In this document: piece by piece, positions 1 to 12,805 of the stretch
Numbering within the stretch: the first letter of the stretch is position 1
Layout: each line of letters starts with the position of its first letter
Assembly (NCBI RefSeq): GCF_933775445.1
Contig: NC_065875.1
Location: forward strand, 6,337,001 to 6,401,000
From: Argentina anserina
Lineage: Eukaryota > Streptophyta > Magnoliopsida > Rosales > Rosaceae
Direction of reading: 5' to 3'
Length of the DNA stretch: 64,000 nucleotides
Program-made: the position numbers and the translations under genes
Notes under the pieces: model-generated
Told to the model about the DNA's origin: nothing
Seen by the model: only the letters and a program-made list of their open reading frames with translations
Databases searched by the model: none

Positions 1-504
1 AACAATTCCCCACATGAATGAAATTGGCCACCAAAGACTCGATAGAATTTGGTGATAGATTTCTACGGTTGAAACCTGCATAGGATAGGTAGGTTTGACC
101 CTTTGAACCTTCCCTTATAAAAGTATGCTTACTTTACTACCTAAATAGTAGACGCGATGTCTTTGAACTATTCGTCATTTGTGTAAATGATAACATACTT
201 TACACAGGAGTCTCCCTGGTACACTTCGGTTCTCATTTTTGTGCCCATTTTGGCCATGGAACACACGCCTGGTTCTGCAAGTATTTTGATAAGAGTTATG
301 CCCTCATTAACTCCCCTAGAAGCGGCCCTACTTCTCTCTTGCATAGGTGATCTCTTAATTAAGAGTAACCCGCATTACTCTGCTCGATTTCTCGACGCAT
401 AAGAATCATTAAAAGTTTTAGCTTAACCTCATCCTTACGGGTATCACTGTTTTTTATCATAGGAATGGACTTGGGGAACTCCCCACAGTGATCTGAACTA
501 ATCT

Positions 505-2161
505 CTACAGTTTGGTTTTGCCTTTTGAACCTAGATCTTGGGATCTCCACTTTAGTCCCATTCCCTTCGATGATTTTTCAACTAACTCTCTGTTTAACCC
601 GTTAGTTAAAGGATCAACAATATTATCCTTAGACTTTACATAGTCTATAGAGATAACTCCAGTTGAGAGTAGTTGTCTAATGGTATTATGTTTTCGACGA
701 ATGTGTCTAGACTTACCATTATACATCTTACTCTATGCCCTGCTAATTGCAGATTGACTATCACAACGTATACCAATCGCAGGCACATGTTTTGTCCATC
801 TAGGAATGTCCTCTATGAACTAGCGTAGCCATTCTGCTTCCTCCCCACATTTGTCTAGTGCTACAAACTCAGACTCCATTGTGGATCTAGTTATAACTGT
901 TTGTTTTGAGGACTTCCAGGACACGGCTGTACCTCCTAGCGTAAATACATACCCGCTAGTAGACTTTGAGTCTTTCATGTCAGATATCCAGTTCGCATCA
1001 GTGAACCCTTCTATAACAGCTGGGTATGATGTGTAGTGCAACCCGTAGGTACGAGTATACTTTAGGTATTTGAGTACTCTTCCAAACGCTTGCCAATGCA
1101 TAGCTCCAGGATTACTCGTGTACCTACTTAGCTTATGAACCGCATAAGCTAGATCAAGTTGTGTCCACATAGTGTGTTTGACTCAACACTAGCCCTTCTG
1201 ATGTTCTCGTAATTTTAATTCCTAAAATGACATCAGCAAGTCCCAAGTCTTTCATGTCAAACTTAGAATTCAACATGTCTTTAGTAGACTTGATCATCTT
1301 ATCGTTGCTCCCAACGATAAGCATATCATCCACATACAGACATAAAATGATATATCCATTTTCAGTGTCTTTGATATATACACACGTATCACCTTCATTT
1401 ATTCTAAATCCACTGGTGATCATGGCATTATCAAATTTCTCATGCCATTGTTTTGGTGCTTGTTTTAAGCCATATAATGACTTAACTAATCTGCACACCT
1501 TCTTACTCTGAGAAGGAGCAGAAAAACCTTCTGGTTGTTCCATGTAGATTTCTTCTTCTACATCTCCATTTAGGAAAGCCGTCTTTACATCCATTTGGTG
1601 TACTTCAAGTTTGTGCAACGCTGCACTTGCAAGTACCATCCGTATGGATGTTATTCTCGTCACAGGAGAATAAGTGTCAAAATAAACCAAACCCTCATTT
1701 TTCCTATAGCTTTTAATAACAAGTCTAGACTTGTACTTGTCTATTGACCCATCAACTTTTAATTTCGTTTTGAAAATCCACTTGGAAGTCAAAGGCTTAC
1801 ATCCAGGTGGCAAATCCACTAATTCCCAAGTGTGATTTTGCATGATGGAGTCAACCTCACTTTTGATTGCTTCTTTCCATAGAGGACCATCAATAGAGCT
1901 AACTGTCTCTTTGAAGGTACGGGGATCACCTTCAACCATATATGACAAGAAGTCAGGTCCATAGGACTTTGCGGTCCTTGCCCTTTTACTTCGTCTAGGT
2001 TCAACCTCAGACTCAGATTCGGACTTCGACTCAGATTCTTGATCCTGAGCATCATCAGTCTCGGCTCGGTTGTCTTCACGTGCCCGTTTAGAAGAATTAA
2101 ATTCCTCTCTAGACTTCCGTGGAAATACATTTTCAAAGAAAGATGCATTTCTCAATTCCAT
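505..2161 (-). pseudogene. copia reverse transcriptase and RNase H
   Basis: RT lies at 2161-1154. It starts with an acidic/basic linker (RRSKRARTAKSYGPDF), then WKEAIKSEVDSIMQNHTWEL, the block KTAFLNGDVEEEIYMEQPEGF, LYGLKQAPKQWHEKF and the catalytic box LYVDDMLIVGSND. RNase H continues in another frame at 1170-820 ([50 protein letters not shown]), and its C-terminal end is at 726-505 (VKSKDNIVDPLTNGLNREL). The two frameshifts (about 1160 and 800) mean the polyprotein is broken. The catalytic YVDD and the D of the RNase H TDAN block are still intact. Confidence 0.93.
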
Positions 2162-2202
2162 TATCGTATCCTTATGAATTTCAGGAATATTCGAATCATG
2201 GG

Positions 2203-3108
2203 CTAGGAATCGATAAGCCGAACTGTTATGTGCATATCCAATAAAGATGCAATCACTGTTTTAGGCCAATTCTTCACCTTTTTAGGTTTAGGAATTTTCA
2301 CTTTTGCCAAACATCCCCATACTTTTAAGTATTTGTAGGATGGTTTTCTCCCTTTCCATAACTCATATGGAGTTTTCTCTTCTTTCCTTTTGGACACCTT
2401 ATTTAAAAGGTTATTTGCCGTGAGAATCGCGTCTCCCCACATGTTGGGTGGCATCCCAAAACTGAGTAGCATAACATTCATCATATCCTTTAGAGCATGA
2501 TTTTTGTGTTTTGCTACACCATTTGATTATGGTGAGTATGGAGCAGTCCTTTAATGTATAATCTCATTCTGAGCACAAGTCTCAGCAAATGGCGATTTAT
2601 ACTCACCCCCTCGGTCACTTCTTAGTGCCTTAATTTTCTTGTTGAGTTGGTTCTCAACCTTATTTTTATAGAGAATGAACTTCTCTATGGCCTCACTTTT
2701 GCATTTTAGCAAATACACATAGCAATATTTCATGCTATCATCTATGAAGGTAATAAAGTATTTATTATTCCCTCTAGATACCGTTTATTTTAAATCACAC
2801 ACATCTGTATGAATCAGATCAAGGAGTTCATTGTTTCTTTCAACACTTTGGAAGATGATCTAATCAGTTTTGTCTCTACACAAGTTCACACTTGTGCATG
2901 TTAATTGACATATATTATATTCTTCACTACCATAAATTAGGAAGACTCATATAGGTGTAATAACTAGTTTTTGACAATAAACAATCCACCACCCATGGCT
3001 CTATGTCAATTTCAGACAAAACACATTTGTCAACACGAAGTTTTATACTCATAAAACCCTTAAGAACATACATCAATTTATTCGATAATTTCAGTTATGT
3101 TCTACAGA
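2203..3108 (-). pseudogene. copia integrase region, degenerate
   Basis: Two readable blocks survive. One at 2733-2551 holds LRSDRGGEYKSPF, the second catalytic Asp block of copia integrases, ending near AQNEIIH. The other at 2484-2203 holds the core and post-core with PNMWGDAILTANNLLNKV and TPYELWKGRKPSYKYLKVWG. The DDE glutamate region between them is broken by in-frame stops near 2530. The pre-integrase zinc region (about 2750-3100) is too decayed for me to delimit. This domain would insert element cDNA into host DNA; here it cannot be made as one protein. Confidence 0.85.
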
Positions 3109-4166
3109 TCAATCCAAAAACTTGGCTTGGTCATACCATAGCTCTAAATTATTTAGTCCCCAGTCATAATCACTGACTTTTTCCATGCTATCATCTGATA
3201 TCATACAACAGAGGTTCATGTCTGCAAACTCCTGAGTGACGGCTTCAATCAGGTTTGCCTCTCTCTTTTTGTTCCTCTTTGGTTTGTTGCAGTCCACAGA
3301 CTTGTGACCAGTCTTGTCACAATTGTAGCACTTGCCTTCAAACCTTGGCTTCTTGGAGATGCCTCCTTTCGGCCCCAGTTTGGTACTTGCCTTTCTCTAC
3401 AGACTTTTGCATGATACTTGCCTTTCTTGTTTTTGGAACCTTGACCATGTTCCATCATGTTTGCCTTGGCAGAGACATCATTGATCCATGCTTTCTTTTC
3501 GGATCCTCGGTTGTCTTCCTCAATGCGAAGTCTAACCTCTAGATCCTCCATGGTCATTTCCTTTCGCTTGTGCTTCAAATAATTCTTGAAGTCCTTCCAA
3601 GCAGGTGGTAACTTTTCAATAGCACATGCCACTTGAAAACTTTCACCTTGTTGCATTCCTTCAGCGTGAATCTCATGCAGGATTAGCTGAATCTCAGAGA
3701 ATTGACTCATTACAGTTTTGGAATCCACCATTTTATAATCAAGGAAGCGGCCCACGATAAACTTCTTGGCGCCGACATCCTCGGTTTTATAGTTTTTCTC
3801 CAAGGATTCCCATAGCTCCTTTGCCGTTCTCATGCTAATGTACACATTGTACAATGAGTCGGCTAGACCATTCATGATATAATTCCTACAAAAGTAGTCA
3901 GAATTATTCCATGCATTCACAGCAGCAATCTTTACTTGATCGCCATGGTCATCTTCCTTTAACTCAGGAGCATTCTCCGTCAAAAATCTTGCAAGATTCA
4001 GAGTGGTCAAATAAAACATCATCTTTTGTTGCCACCTCTTGAAATGCAAACCGTTGAACTTCTCAGGTTTTTCCCCATGGGATACTGAGACAGGTACAAC
4101 GGGAGCAGTAGGCACAGTTGACACCAAAGGTCCCTTGTCTTTTCCAGAATTTTCTCCGTTAGTCAT
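3109..4166 (-). pseudogene. copia gag polyprotein, frameshifted before the zinc knuckle
   Basis: The reading frame starts at the ATG at 4166-4164 (MTNGENSGKDKG). It carries a copia-type gag core with the motif FNGLHFKRWQQKM, followed by a helical region ending in a basic stretch (SKNKKGKYHAK). Around 3400 the frame is lost. The zinc-knuckle region and the basic tail (DCNKPKRNKKREANLIEA, 3297-3240) are in a different frame that runs to 3109. Gag would package the element RNA into virus-like particles. The start at 4166 is chosen because the upstream part of the open frame (to 4235) is ordinary leader sequence. Confidence 0.85.
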
Positions 4167-4430
4167 TTTTAGAAACGAAACACACACACAAGGTGTAAGT
4201 TTACTTGAAAAATTGTAGATAAATATCGAATACAAATTATATAAGCAATATCAAAATAAATGTCTTAAGATTGTTATACAATCAGTGATAAATTGCGTAT
4301 ATAATTTAATAAACTGAATTATAAATAATTATAAAACAGAAACCAATATAATTCTAATAACGAAGAACATGAAAAAGAAATTCAACCAAAATACCGAACG
4401 ATTAGTGATGGAAGAACTAGTCGAGACGTG

Positions 4431-4440
4431 TGTGATACCA
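4431..4440 (-). other. Primer-binding site of the copia element (initiator Met tRNA type)
   Basis: The minus strand reads TGGTATCACA, three bases inside the LTR end. TGGTATCA is the usual start of a plant copia primer-binding site complementary to the 3' end of initiator methionine tRNA. After eight matching bases it diverges from the common TGGTATCAGAGC. Confidence 0.75.
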
Positions 4441-4443
4441 CAC

Positions 4444-5284
4444 TGTCCTTAAGACGTTTACGCCTCCTCTACCGGTGCAAGGATGCTTGGCGCTTGTCTC
4501 CCAGGATATAACGACTAAACAATTCTAGAAAGTTGCACTACTAACTAGAACCCTCAACGAACTCGAAAGGTACCTCTATCTATCACCAGAGAAGAACTAA
4601 GAACTTTGAGAGTGGGAGAGAAATGTGTTTCGAATGGGATGATTTTACAATGAAAGGATGGTGGTTATTTATACTGTGAGGATTTGCAATCAGCAATAAA
4701 TAAGATGGCGGTTATAGAAATCAAAAGATCATAACATATATGAGTTACATATGTTACAAACATTGATTTCAATTCTGTTATAATTCTCCATAACACACAA
4801 TAACTCAGTTGTTACAAAAGAAGAATTTGAACAGTCAAGAGAATTTGAAAAGTCAAAACCGAATTTTCGGAAATGCAAAAAGAATCTGCGTTCCGACCCT
4901 CAATTCGGTGTTGCATTCGTGTCCGCAGGTCGCACGGGCATACACGAGTTTCCCTTGCGACCTAGGATTTGCACCCCCCCCTGCGCGTGCGCGAGAGGGT
5001 ATAAGGGGGCTTACACACTTTACAATTTATACACAATGGATTCTATATAAAGTCTTTTCAACACTTCTCTTTTCCAATGTGGGACAAATACCTTTCCCTC
5101 ATTCTAATTAGCCATCTTTGAGTGACAATTTCTTATTCACCACAAACCAAATTACACAAACAAACATATGATCTTGTAGCCCTCATTATGGGGAACTCAA
5201 ATATATGTTCATCTTTGATTAATTATAAGTTTAACTTAATTTAATTAATCAATTAAAATTTGGTTTTCAATGGTTTTTCCAACA
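4444..5284 (-). repeat. 5' LTR of the copia element
   Basis: Read on the minus strand, the LTR begins TGTTGGAAAAACCATTG (5284 downward) and ends GGACA (4444). The termini are therefore TG...CA and the length is 841 bp. A TATA-like box TATAAATA lies at 4673-4666 on the minus strand, followed about 40-60 bp later by a purine-rich leader. The boundaries are inferred from terminal dinucleotides, the adjacent primer-binding site and the abrupt start of LINE sequence at 5285. The partner LTR is not in the window. Confidence 0.8.
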
Positions 5285-8200
5285 AATATTACCAGGCAGA
5301 ATGAAAGCACTCCATATCAATCTAGATCTAAGGTACTTGAAGAGGTGGAGAACAATTTCCTTAGCATTATGACAAATAGGGCAAGAGGCATCAATAGAAA
5401 AACCTCTAGAGTCTTTGAACATTGGCAAGAAGCTTCTTCTGCAACATAGTCCACATAAAAGTTTTAAGCTTAGGAGGGACATCAAATTTCCAAATGGATT
5501 TCCAAAGAGAATAGGTAGTTTCAAAAGTTTTAAATAAGGAATTGTAAGCTGATTTGACAGAGAAACAACCATTAGAATTAACAGCCTAGATTCTGGAGTC
5601 ATTACCACTGTTAGCAAAACCAATAAGCACATTGATAATTGAATTCACCACAACATTGGGAAGAACAGAGAGCAGAAGATCAATATTCCAACATCAATCA
5701 TCCCAACAATCACAAACAATAGCATTATGCACAACAATTGCAGCAAGAAGAGCTAGATTGATCATAATTCGAGGAGCTAACCAATAATCATACCAAAATC
5801 TGATGGTCATACCATTTTCAACCCCCCCCCACTTACAATTTTTCTCGAGCTCACCACTAAACATGATGCATCTCCATAAGTGTTATAAATATCGGATATA
5901 TTGGTCGATATATTTGTGATATTTAGAAAACGATACGATATCGCCATATCGGTTGAAAATATCGGTCAACGATCAAATATCGGTCAAAGTTTGATTTTTT
6001 TTTCAATTTTTGTTTAATTTTTGTTTAATTTTTTAATATTTATTTCCTCTTTAAAAAAACTTATTTTTTTTCCTTCATTTTTTCATATATATTCTTAATT
6101 TATATATATGATAAATTTCAAGCCTAAATAATCATTCTTAAATATCTATTTTTATTATTAGGTATCGTTCGTGTACTTTAATTGTCACAAAATCAAGTAT
6201 TTATTTTCTTTAGTTTACTTAGTACTTTTTTTTTTAGTTTATTTGGTACATATTGAAGTATAATTTTATAAATTTTATTGAAAATAAGCAAATCTGATAA
6301 AACTGATATATATCGATATATCCCCGATATATCTCCGATATATCATTTTACCCCTCGACCGATACGATACGATACCGATAAGAAATATTTAGACCATTGC
6401 TCTCCAGGTACTGGATATCTTTGAAGGAGGATCATAGTCTTCACTGAAAATACTTCCATGGTTAAGATACTTAGCAGTGAACATATTGGCCTAAAGACCA
6501 TTGTCATTCTGAAACAACCTCCAACTATCCTTGGCAAGAAGAGCCTAGCTCATGTCCTTAGATTTTTTAATTCCTAAGCCTCCTAGAGTTTTAGGTTGAC
6601 AAATAGAATCCCAGTTCACTAAATGCACTTTCGTTTTATCATCCACATCACCCCAAAGAAAATCCTTGTTTAACTTGTCAAGTCTATCACAAAGACTAAT
6701 GGGAAATTTAGCAGTTTTCATATGATGAATAGGAATAGAATAAGTGACTGAATGAATTAGAGTAAGCCAACCAGCCATGCTGAGAATCTTACTTTTCCAG
6801 CTAGAAAGCCTATTTAAAACTTTATCAACAACAACACCATAAGTGTGTTTATTTACCCTGGAATGAATAAGAGGCATGCCCAAGTATTTGCCTAAATCAT
6901 TTGTCAATGGAGAGCCACAGTGAACAATAATATCTTTAACCAAACTCTTACAAGTATTAGGGGAGCAAAAAATCATAGATTTTTTTTAAAACTCATAGCT
7001 TGTCCAGAAAAAGAGCATAAGGTATCACGACATTTCTTCAAAATAAAATCTTGATGAGTGGAAGCTTCAGCAAAAAGCATAAGGTCATCAGCAAAGAAAA
7101 GATGAGAAATCTTGGGCCCAGAGTGTGAAGCTTTGACAGACTTCCAGTGACCATAATCCACAACAGATTGGATAGATGAGATAGTTTATCCATACAAAGG
7201 ATAAAAATGTAAGGGGAGAGAGGATCACCCTGTCTATGCCTCTCTAGCATGGAAAGTATCAGTTAATTCCCCATTCAAACTAATTTGGAAGCTAGTAGAG
7301 GAAATGCAGTGCATAATCAATTTAATCAAAGGCCAAGGGAAATGAGTTTCGAACAAAACACTTTCAATAAAGCTCCAACTTAATCTATCATAAGCCTTGG
7401 ACAAGTCAATCTTCCACGCACAAAAACCTTACTTTCCACATGAACTTTTGAATTTAAAGAGCATTTCTTGAGCAACCATCACATTATCAGGGATATTTCT
7501 TCAAGGGACAAAACTAACTTGATTAAGGCTAATCAACTATAGCATCAGAGGTCTTATTCTAGCCACAGTGATCTTAGATATAATCTTATCAATAGTAGTA
7601 CACAAGCTAATGGGCCTAAAGTTAACCATATGTTGAGGACCATCCACCTTAGGAATAAGGGCAATGATAGTATGATTAAGGCCAGCAGGGAGAGATCAAG
7701 AACTGAAGGCAAGGTTCACAATGCTAAAAATCTTAGAAGAATAAAGATTCCAATGTTGTTAGTAAAAATTGCAGGAAAACCATCATATACAAGGGCTTTA
7801 AGAGCCTCAATAGCAAAGAGAGAGTTCGTAACCTTGCATAGAAATAGGCTTGCAAACATTACTCCAACAGACCTGGTTAATGCCAGAAAAAATGCAAGGA
7901 ATAGTAATTCTAATATCTTCAAGAAGGGGCTGAGAGAACAGATCAAAGAAGACATCCACAACAACTTTCTTCATCTCACTAGTATTAGTGCACCAAATTC
8001 CATCTTTGTTAAATAGGCCTTCAATCTTATTTTTCCTTCTTCTTACCAAAGTAGTAATATGAAAGAACTTCGTGTTTCTGTCACCACCTTGAATCCAACA
8101 GTCTCTAGACTTCTACGTCCAAAATAAGTTTTCTTGATCTCTTAAAGTCTCATACTCCTGAATTAGATCGGCTTCAAGCTTCATCAAAAAAGGATTTTCA

Positions 8201-9107
8201 TATCTATCTCTAGCTTTCTGAATTCCTCCAATTCTAGCTAAAAACCTTTTTTTTCTTATGGAAAAGATTCCCAAAAACCTCCTTATTCCATTTGGACAAA
8301 GCAGCAGCCATATTGATAGTTTTGGAACTAAAGTCACAATTCAAAGATTTTCAAATACCGTCAATGAATTCAGCATATTGAGAATGATAACACCACATAG
8401 CTTAAAATTTGAAAGGAACAGAAGATCTATTAACAAAATTAATATAAAATAATTGTAACAATATAGGACAATGATTAGACTTGGTCTTTGGAAGATGATG
8501 GATAAAAGCTTCATCAAAAATTTCTCTCCAAGCAAGAGTACAAAAGCCTCTGTCAAGCCTTTCTTTAATTTTTTTGTTGGTCCATGTGAAACAAGAACCA
8601 ATGAAACTCATGTCAATCAGAGCTCTACTATTTAATCTCTTAAACCTCCAAATTGTCCATTAAAAGGTCCACAGCTCTAATCAATATGAGAAACCAATTC
8701 ATTAGTCACCAATGAAAACTCTAGGGAGATCAACAAAAAAAATGAGATTGTCAAGATAATTCCACATACAGGCTCTGATAGAGTGTGTTGGACTAGCATA
8801 GACCACATTAAGTAACCAGGGAGGGTGATTTTCACTGAATGGATTGGGAAAAATGATCCACATAATCCATTTGAGCTTTCTTCTGGTTCCAAATGAGCCA
8901 CATAGCTCCAGCAAAACCATTTTCTTCAACAATCTTGACCATGAAAAGACCAAGTTTATGTAAAGTAGCACTAGCCTTACTAAACCAAACCCTAGGCTCA
9001 CAAACAGCTAAAACATTAACTGAATTCATCTTCACTAGGTCCTCATTAGAAGACCTAAATTTCTCACTACCAGCACCTCTTGCATTCTAGTAAATAACTT
9101 TAAACAT
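5285..9107 (-). pseudogene. LINE ORF2: endonuclease, reverse transcriptase, zf-RVT
   Basis: The ATG at 9107-9105 opens MFKVIY followed by a premature TAG and NARGAGSEKF, the usual plant LINE ORF2 beginning. Endonuclease blocks follow: VLAVCEPRVWFSKAS (about 9010), NVVYASPTHSIRACMW (about 8790) and SGSCFTWTNKK-like text ending KERLDRGF (about 8550). RT blocks are HRQGDPLSPYIFILCMDKLS (about 7240-7180) and the catalytic FADDLMLFAEAS (about 7100). The downstream maturation block is KYLGMPLIHSRV with LSSWKSKILSMAGWLTLI (6900-6750). A zf-RVT tail with SCPICHNAKEIVLHLF lies at about 5400-5340. Many frameshifts and stops mean it is dead. ORF2 would nick target DNA and reverse-transcribe the LINE RNA there. 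Confidence 0.9.
5878..6395. mobile_element. MITE-like insertion rich in TATCGATATA motifs
   Basis: About 520 bp of very AT-rich DNA interrupts LINE ORF2 between the RT and zf-RVT regions. The left end holds repeated ATATCGG/CGATATAT words (5885-5985). The right end holds the same words in inverted order (6305-6385: CGATATATCCCCGATATATC, then CGATACGATACGATACCG). There is no coding potential. LINE-like text resumes on both sides. I could not fix the exact ends or a target duplication. The superfamily is unknown. Confidence 0.6.
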
Positions 9108-9150
9108 GAAGACAAAGATGGGAGGAAATGTTCCAAAAAAAAAAACCAAA

Positions 9151-12100
9151 TTATGCGTCAACCATACCTCCACCATCAAAAGAATGTAGGCCACTTTCAT
9201 TAGCCATCATGATATTATCATTGAAAACATTCTCAACAAATATTGAAGAGACATTAGCTAATTTAGAAGAGGTATTAGCACCAATTACTTCTATCTCAAG
9301 AGGACAATGTCCATAAATAGCAGACACCATTGCATGACATATTACTACTGACAAGATCAAAAGATAGTTTCTTTGAGACACTAGCAACATGTGGAGTAGA
9401 ACTACAAGCATGATAAGACTTTTGAAATTTAAACTCAAGAATGGGAGGAGCATTCTTGACTGGATTGGACGATGTAGCTTGCTTATTATTATTAGATGGT
9501 TCTTGATAGGAGCATACAGTGTGACATTCTTAATGTGTTTATGTCATATTCTTACTCTTTGTTACCTCTTATTTAGTATATTTTAGTTTCTTTTGTATGA
9601 ATAAGTGTCTAGGTAGAGCTTATATCGATTATGAGTGAATTGGTGATGAAATCGTGCTAAGTGTTAAGATTCATTGTTGAGATATGAGTCCTTGTTCGAG
9701 TAGGATTCATCCTTTCCTATTTCTTTGTTTCTAACGTACTTATTCTTATTAGGAAATAAAAATCCATATTGGAGAAGGAAAGCAATCCTAGTTCCACAAG
9801 GAAAGAGAAGAAGATATGCACTTAAAAGCCAAATCCAGGGAAGAATGAAAATGTTGTCAAGATTCGTAGTCCAATTTCGACGGGCTCCCTTGGATAGCTC
9901 CGATCGAATTAGAAGACTTACCATATATAGATAGAAAGCTATGTGAGTCTAGTTTCTGTAGGATTTTCAATCAACTCAATATCTTATTCCTACATGGAGA
10001 TATGACCGAATCATTACTCGGAGGTCCAGTGGGCTCGGCAGAATTATCTCAGCTATTGATTTGCTTTTGATCCAATGGCTATGAGGGAAACTTGGGACCT
10101 TGTTTTTCCTACATATAGAGCACAAATCTATATCAGAATCACCATAAGTTCATGCACCAAAAAATGTCAGAGAATGCATGCAGCAAATAAATGAGAAGAT
10201 GTAAGAAAGTCAAAGAAGACATGCAACAAATTAATGAGAAGAGGTAAGAAAATTCAAACAAGGCTGTAACAATTAAGAGTCATGCTGCCTCCCTAATTCA
10301 AATGAAGAAATTTGTGCAAAAGATATCAGCATTAAAGGAGGAAGAAGATGTGCAATTAATGTCCAATCATTATAGAAATTAAAATTCTGGCAGTGCAGGT
10401 CATCCAAATTTGATGGCCTCTCCTGGACAACACACAATGACTTAGACAATCCATGATATATGAATGGAAATATACGGAAGTCTAATTGCAAATGCCAGTT
10501 GGGATCAGCTCGATATCTATTGCATAGAGAAAGTTATGGCCACAACAAGGCACAAAGGTCAGATCTGCCGAATTGAGAAAATCTAGGAAACCTCAACCAA
10601 TTTTGGTTTCAACTTTGTGGCCACCCTCCCTTGGGTTTGTTCCTCTATATATAGCACTTCATTTCCATAGAAAAACATCATCAACCTTGCTCACAAGACT
10701 AGCCAAAGCTCTGCCTTAAACACTACTCATCATCCTCAAAGCCATTCAAGCTGAACACACCATCTTCCTTTCATTCCATTTTATCCAAAGCGCTACGCCT
10801 AGGATTGCGATTCAAGTTGAAGCCGTGCTGCCTTGTTTTAATACCACTAAGGAGATTTACAAAGTGTAACTTGTTACTTTTTCACTTATGTTTTCGGTTT
10901 GGATTCTTTTTGTGATGTTTTGTTTCTGTTTTTGGCTAGTTCCAAATTTATGGAATACTCATATGTAGTTTATGATTTTGCAAGATGTTATAAAGTAGTT
11001 CTAATTTTGTTTTCTATGATTTCTATGTAGATGTCGTGAGTTTATAATTTAATGATTTAATGATTCTCTTCCTTGTGCGTTAACTATATGTGATTCAAGG
11101 CGCTAAGTTAATTTTGCATATAAGATTCTTAAGTGTTCTTGTTAACTTGTTAGTAATCACTAGGAATTAACCATGATCCGTTGTTATCTAAGATGCGCTA
11201 AGTAATTAGATAAGAGATGAATCAATGAAGTGGTAAGATTGAGAATAACATGTTACCTTGTAATTTCTAAGCGCTAAGATAGGATTACCAGACCATGTTT
11301 CGAGTTAGGGATGCGCTAAGTAACCTAGTTCGGCATTAGGTTGTTGTTTGTTCACTCAATACTTGTCCGCTAAGACTCGGTGTTTGCATAGGATGGGATT
11401 ATAATTTTGAAGCTACTTGTGACGATTTGTTTGGTGATGTTTATGTGTTGGTTGGTTGATCACATGTATATATCAGTTTAAGATTTATTTTTATGTTCTT
11501 GATCCGATCCTATATCAAATCTTTATATCTCTTATGAATTCGTTGTTAAATGTTTGTGATTCTTTACCCTGGTTGGATCCCCGGTTTGTGAACGATACCC
11601 TCTTGCTTTATACTACTAATGATGCATATAAGATTAATATTGATCTCGAGTAATCGAATCGATTAGTTCTGACTCATTTTCATTCTGCAAAACTGCAAAT
11701 CTTGACCCATTGGAACCACTTTTCTTGGTCTCATTAGAGTTGCCAAACTTCTTTTTATTCCTATAACTCATTAGCATCCAAGGGCCCATATCATCTTTAA
11801 CAAAATTATCACATAGGGAGTTTGTATCCATCTCTTGAACAGTAGCATCAGTGGGAATAGAAACACTTCCAGTTAGAACATCAAAAAGATTATTATTATC
11901 AAAAGAAACATTATCATAAGCTTTGATAGAAATACACTTATCTTTTGAGTGTCCAAAACACCCACATTCAAAGCAAATCATGGAAATGCCTTCATTAACA
12001 ACATGATATGCAATACCTTTAACTTCCACAAAAGGTCATAGAGGCTTGTTTAAATCCACCTCAATGTAGATTCTAGCAAATTTACCATGACCTTGACTCA

Positions 12101-12805
12101 TAGCGATAGGATCAATATGAACAACACCACCAACCAACTTCCCAATTTTATCAATAGTAAAATCTATAAAATATTTTACAGGAAGACAAAAAATCCTTAC
12201 CCATAGCGCCCCATGTTTCAAATGACTTCATTAGCAAGGTCGAAATTTGGGCACCATAGTCTGACAATAATTGTTTGAGCAGAAATGATCCAGGGGCCAT
12301 TACAAAGAGCATAATTCATGTCTTATTCGAGATTGAATTTTACAATGATGAACTCATTTGGGAGATCGATCAACTTCCATGCTCTTTTCACCTGCCACTT
12401 TCATCTTAAACCTATCAGCATAAAATCAAAAGAGTTGGTGGAATTGGGTTTACCCATGAGCTTTACTACCATAGCGCAGCACCATTCATAGTCCAGCTTG
12501 TTATGAACCTTTTCAGAGAATGTGACATTGCAACCATGCTTGCCGATGGAGTAAGCCCAATCATCATCGGTGAAATCGAAATCCTCGGTCATGGTGTGTT
12601 TGAAACAATCGATTGGATTTTTCAAGGTATTCACATAACTCACAAAAGTAGGAGATTGAAGGGAATTATCCACCTCCTCCATCTGAAAAGCATCAAAATC
12701 ATAACAGATGTCACCATCGGTTTTAGAACGTTTACGTTGCAGCATCGAAGAAGCGGAGACTCCACCGCTTCCAGAAGGAATGATGGAGAATTTAAACATA
12801 GAATT
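9151..12805 (-). pseudogene. LINE ORF1 (DUF4283 plus CCHC zinc knuckle), split by a solo LTR
   Basis: The upstream part (12805-11671) begins MFKFSIIPSGSGG next to the hAT-like terminus. Its middle region corresponds to DUF4283 (KHGALWVRIFCLPVKYFIDF, KIGKLVGGVVHIDPIAMSQG, FARIYIEVDLNKPL, 12220-12036), with frame breaks near 12400 and 12030. A CCHC knuckle follows, CFECGCFGHSKDKC (about 11970-11930). The downstream part lies at 9498-9151, beyond the solo LTR, and continues in the same frame to a stop near 9300; a shifted frame carries on to about 9151. ORF1 binds LINE RNA. The true N-terminus may lie right of the hAT-like element, near 14490. Confidence 0.82.
9504..11665 (+). mobile_element. 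Solo LTR of a Ty3/gypsy-like family, TSD GTTCT
   Basis: This 2162-bp insertion starts TGATAGGAGC and ends TCGATTA. It is flanked by perfect GTTCT repeats at 9499-9503 and 11666-11670. Removing it together with one GTTCT copy brings the LINE ORF1 reading frame on the two sides into register. Its 5' end (GGAGCA...GTG...CATTCTTAATGTGTTT), a TATA-like box at 10645-10653 (TATATATAG) and its end (GAACGATACCC...TTTATACTACTAATGATG) match in order those of the LTRs at 40676-42530 and 42734-44777, though diverged. A degraded inverted terminus (TGAT/ATTA rather than TGAT/ATCA) fits age. No internal retroelement genes are present. Confidence 0.87.

Larger units (their letters stand above)
1..5284 (-). 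mobile_element. Decayed Ty1/copia LTR retrotransposon, 3' end off the window
   Basis: This is a minus-strand copia element. Its 5' LTR lies at 4444-5284, followed leftward by a primer-binding site, gag, integrase, RT and RNase H, which is the copia order with integrase before RT. The left 500 bases are non-coding sequence downstream of RNase H. The 3' LTR is outside the window, so the target duplication cannot be checked; the five bases to the right of the element are aatat. Several frameshifts and stops interrupt gag and pol, so the copy is not autonomous. It is inserted into the zinc-finger tail of the LINE that continues to the right of 5285. Confidence 0.93.

Noticed and set aside
1..500. 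Search for the 3' LTR of the copia element at the left edge
   Set aside because: The sequence does not match the LTR at 4444-5284; it is internal sequence downstream of RNase H.
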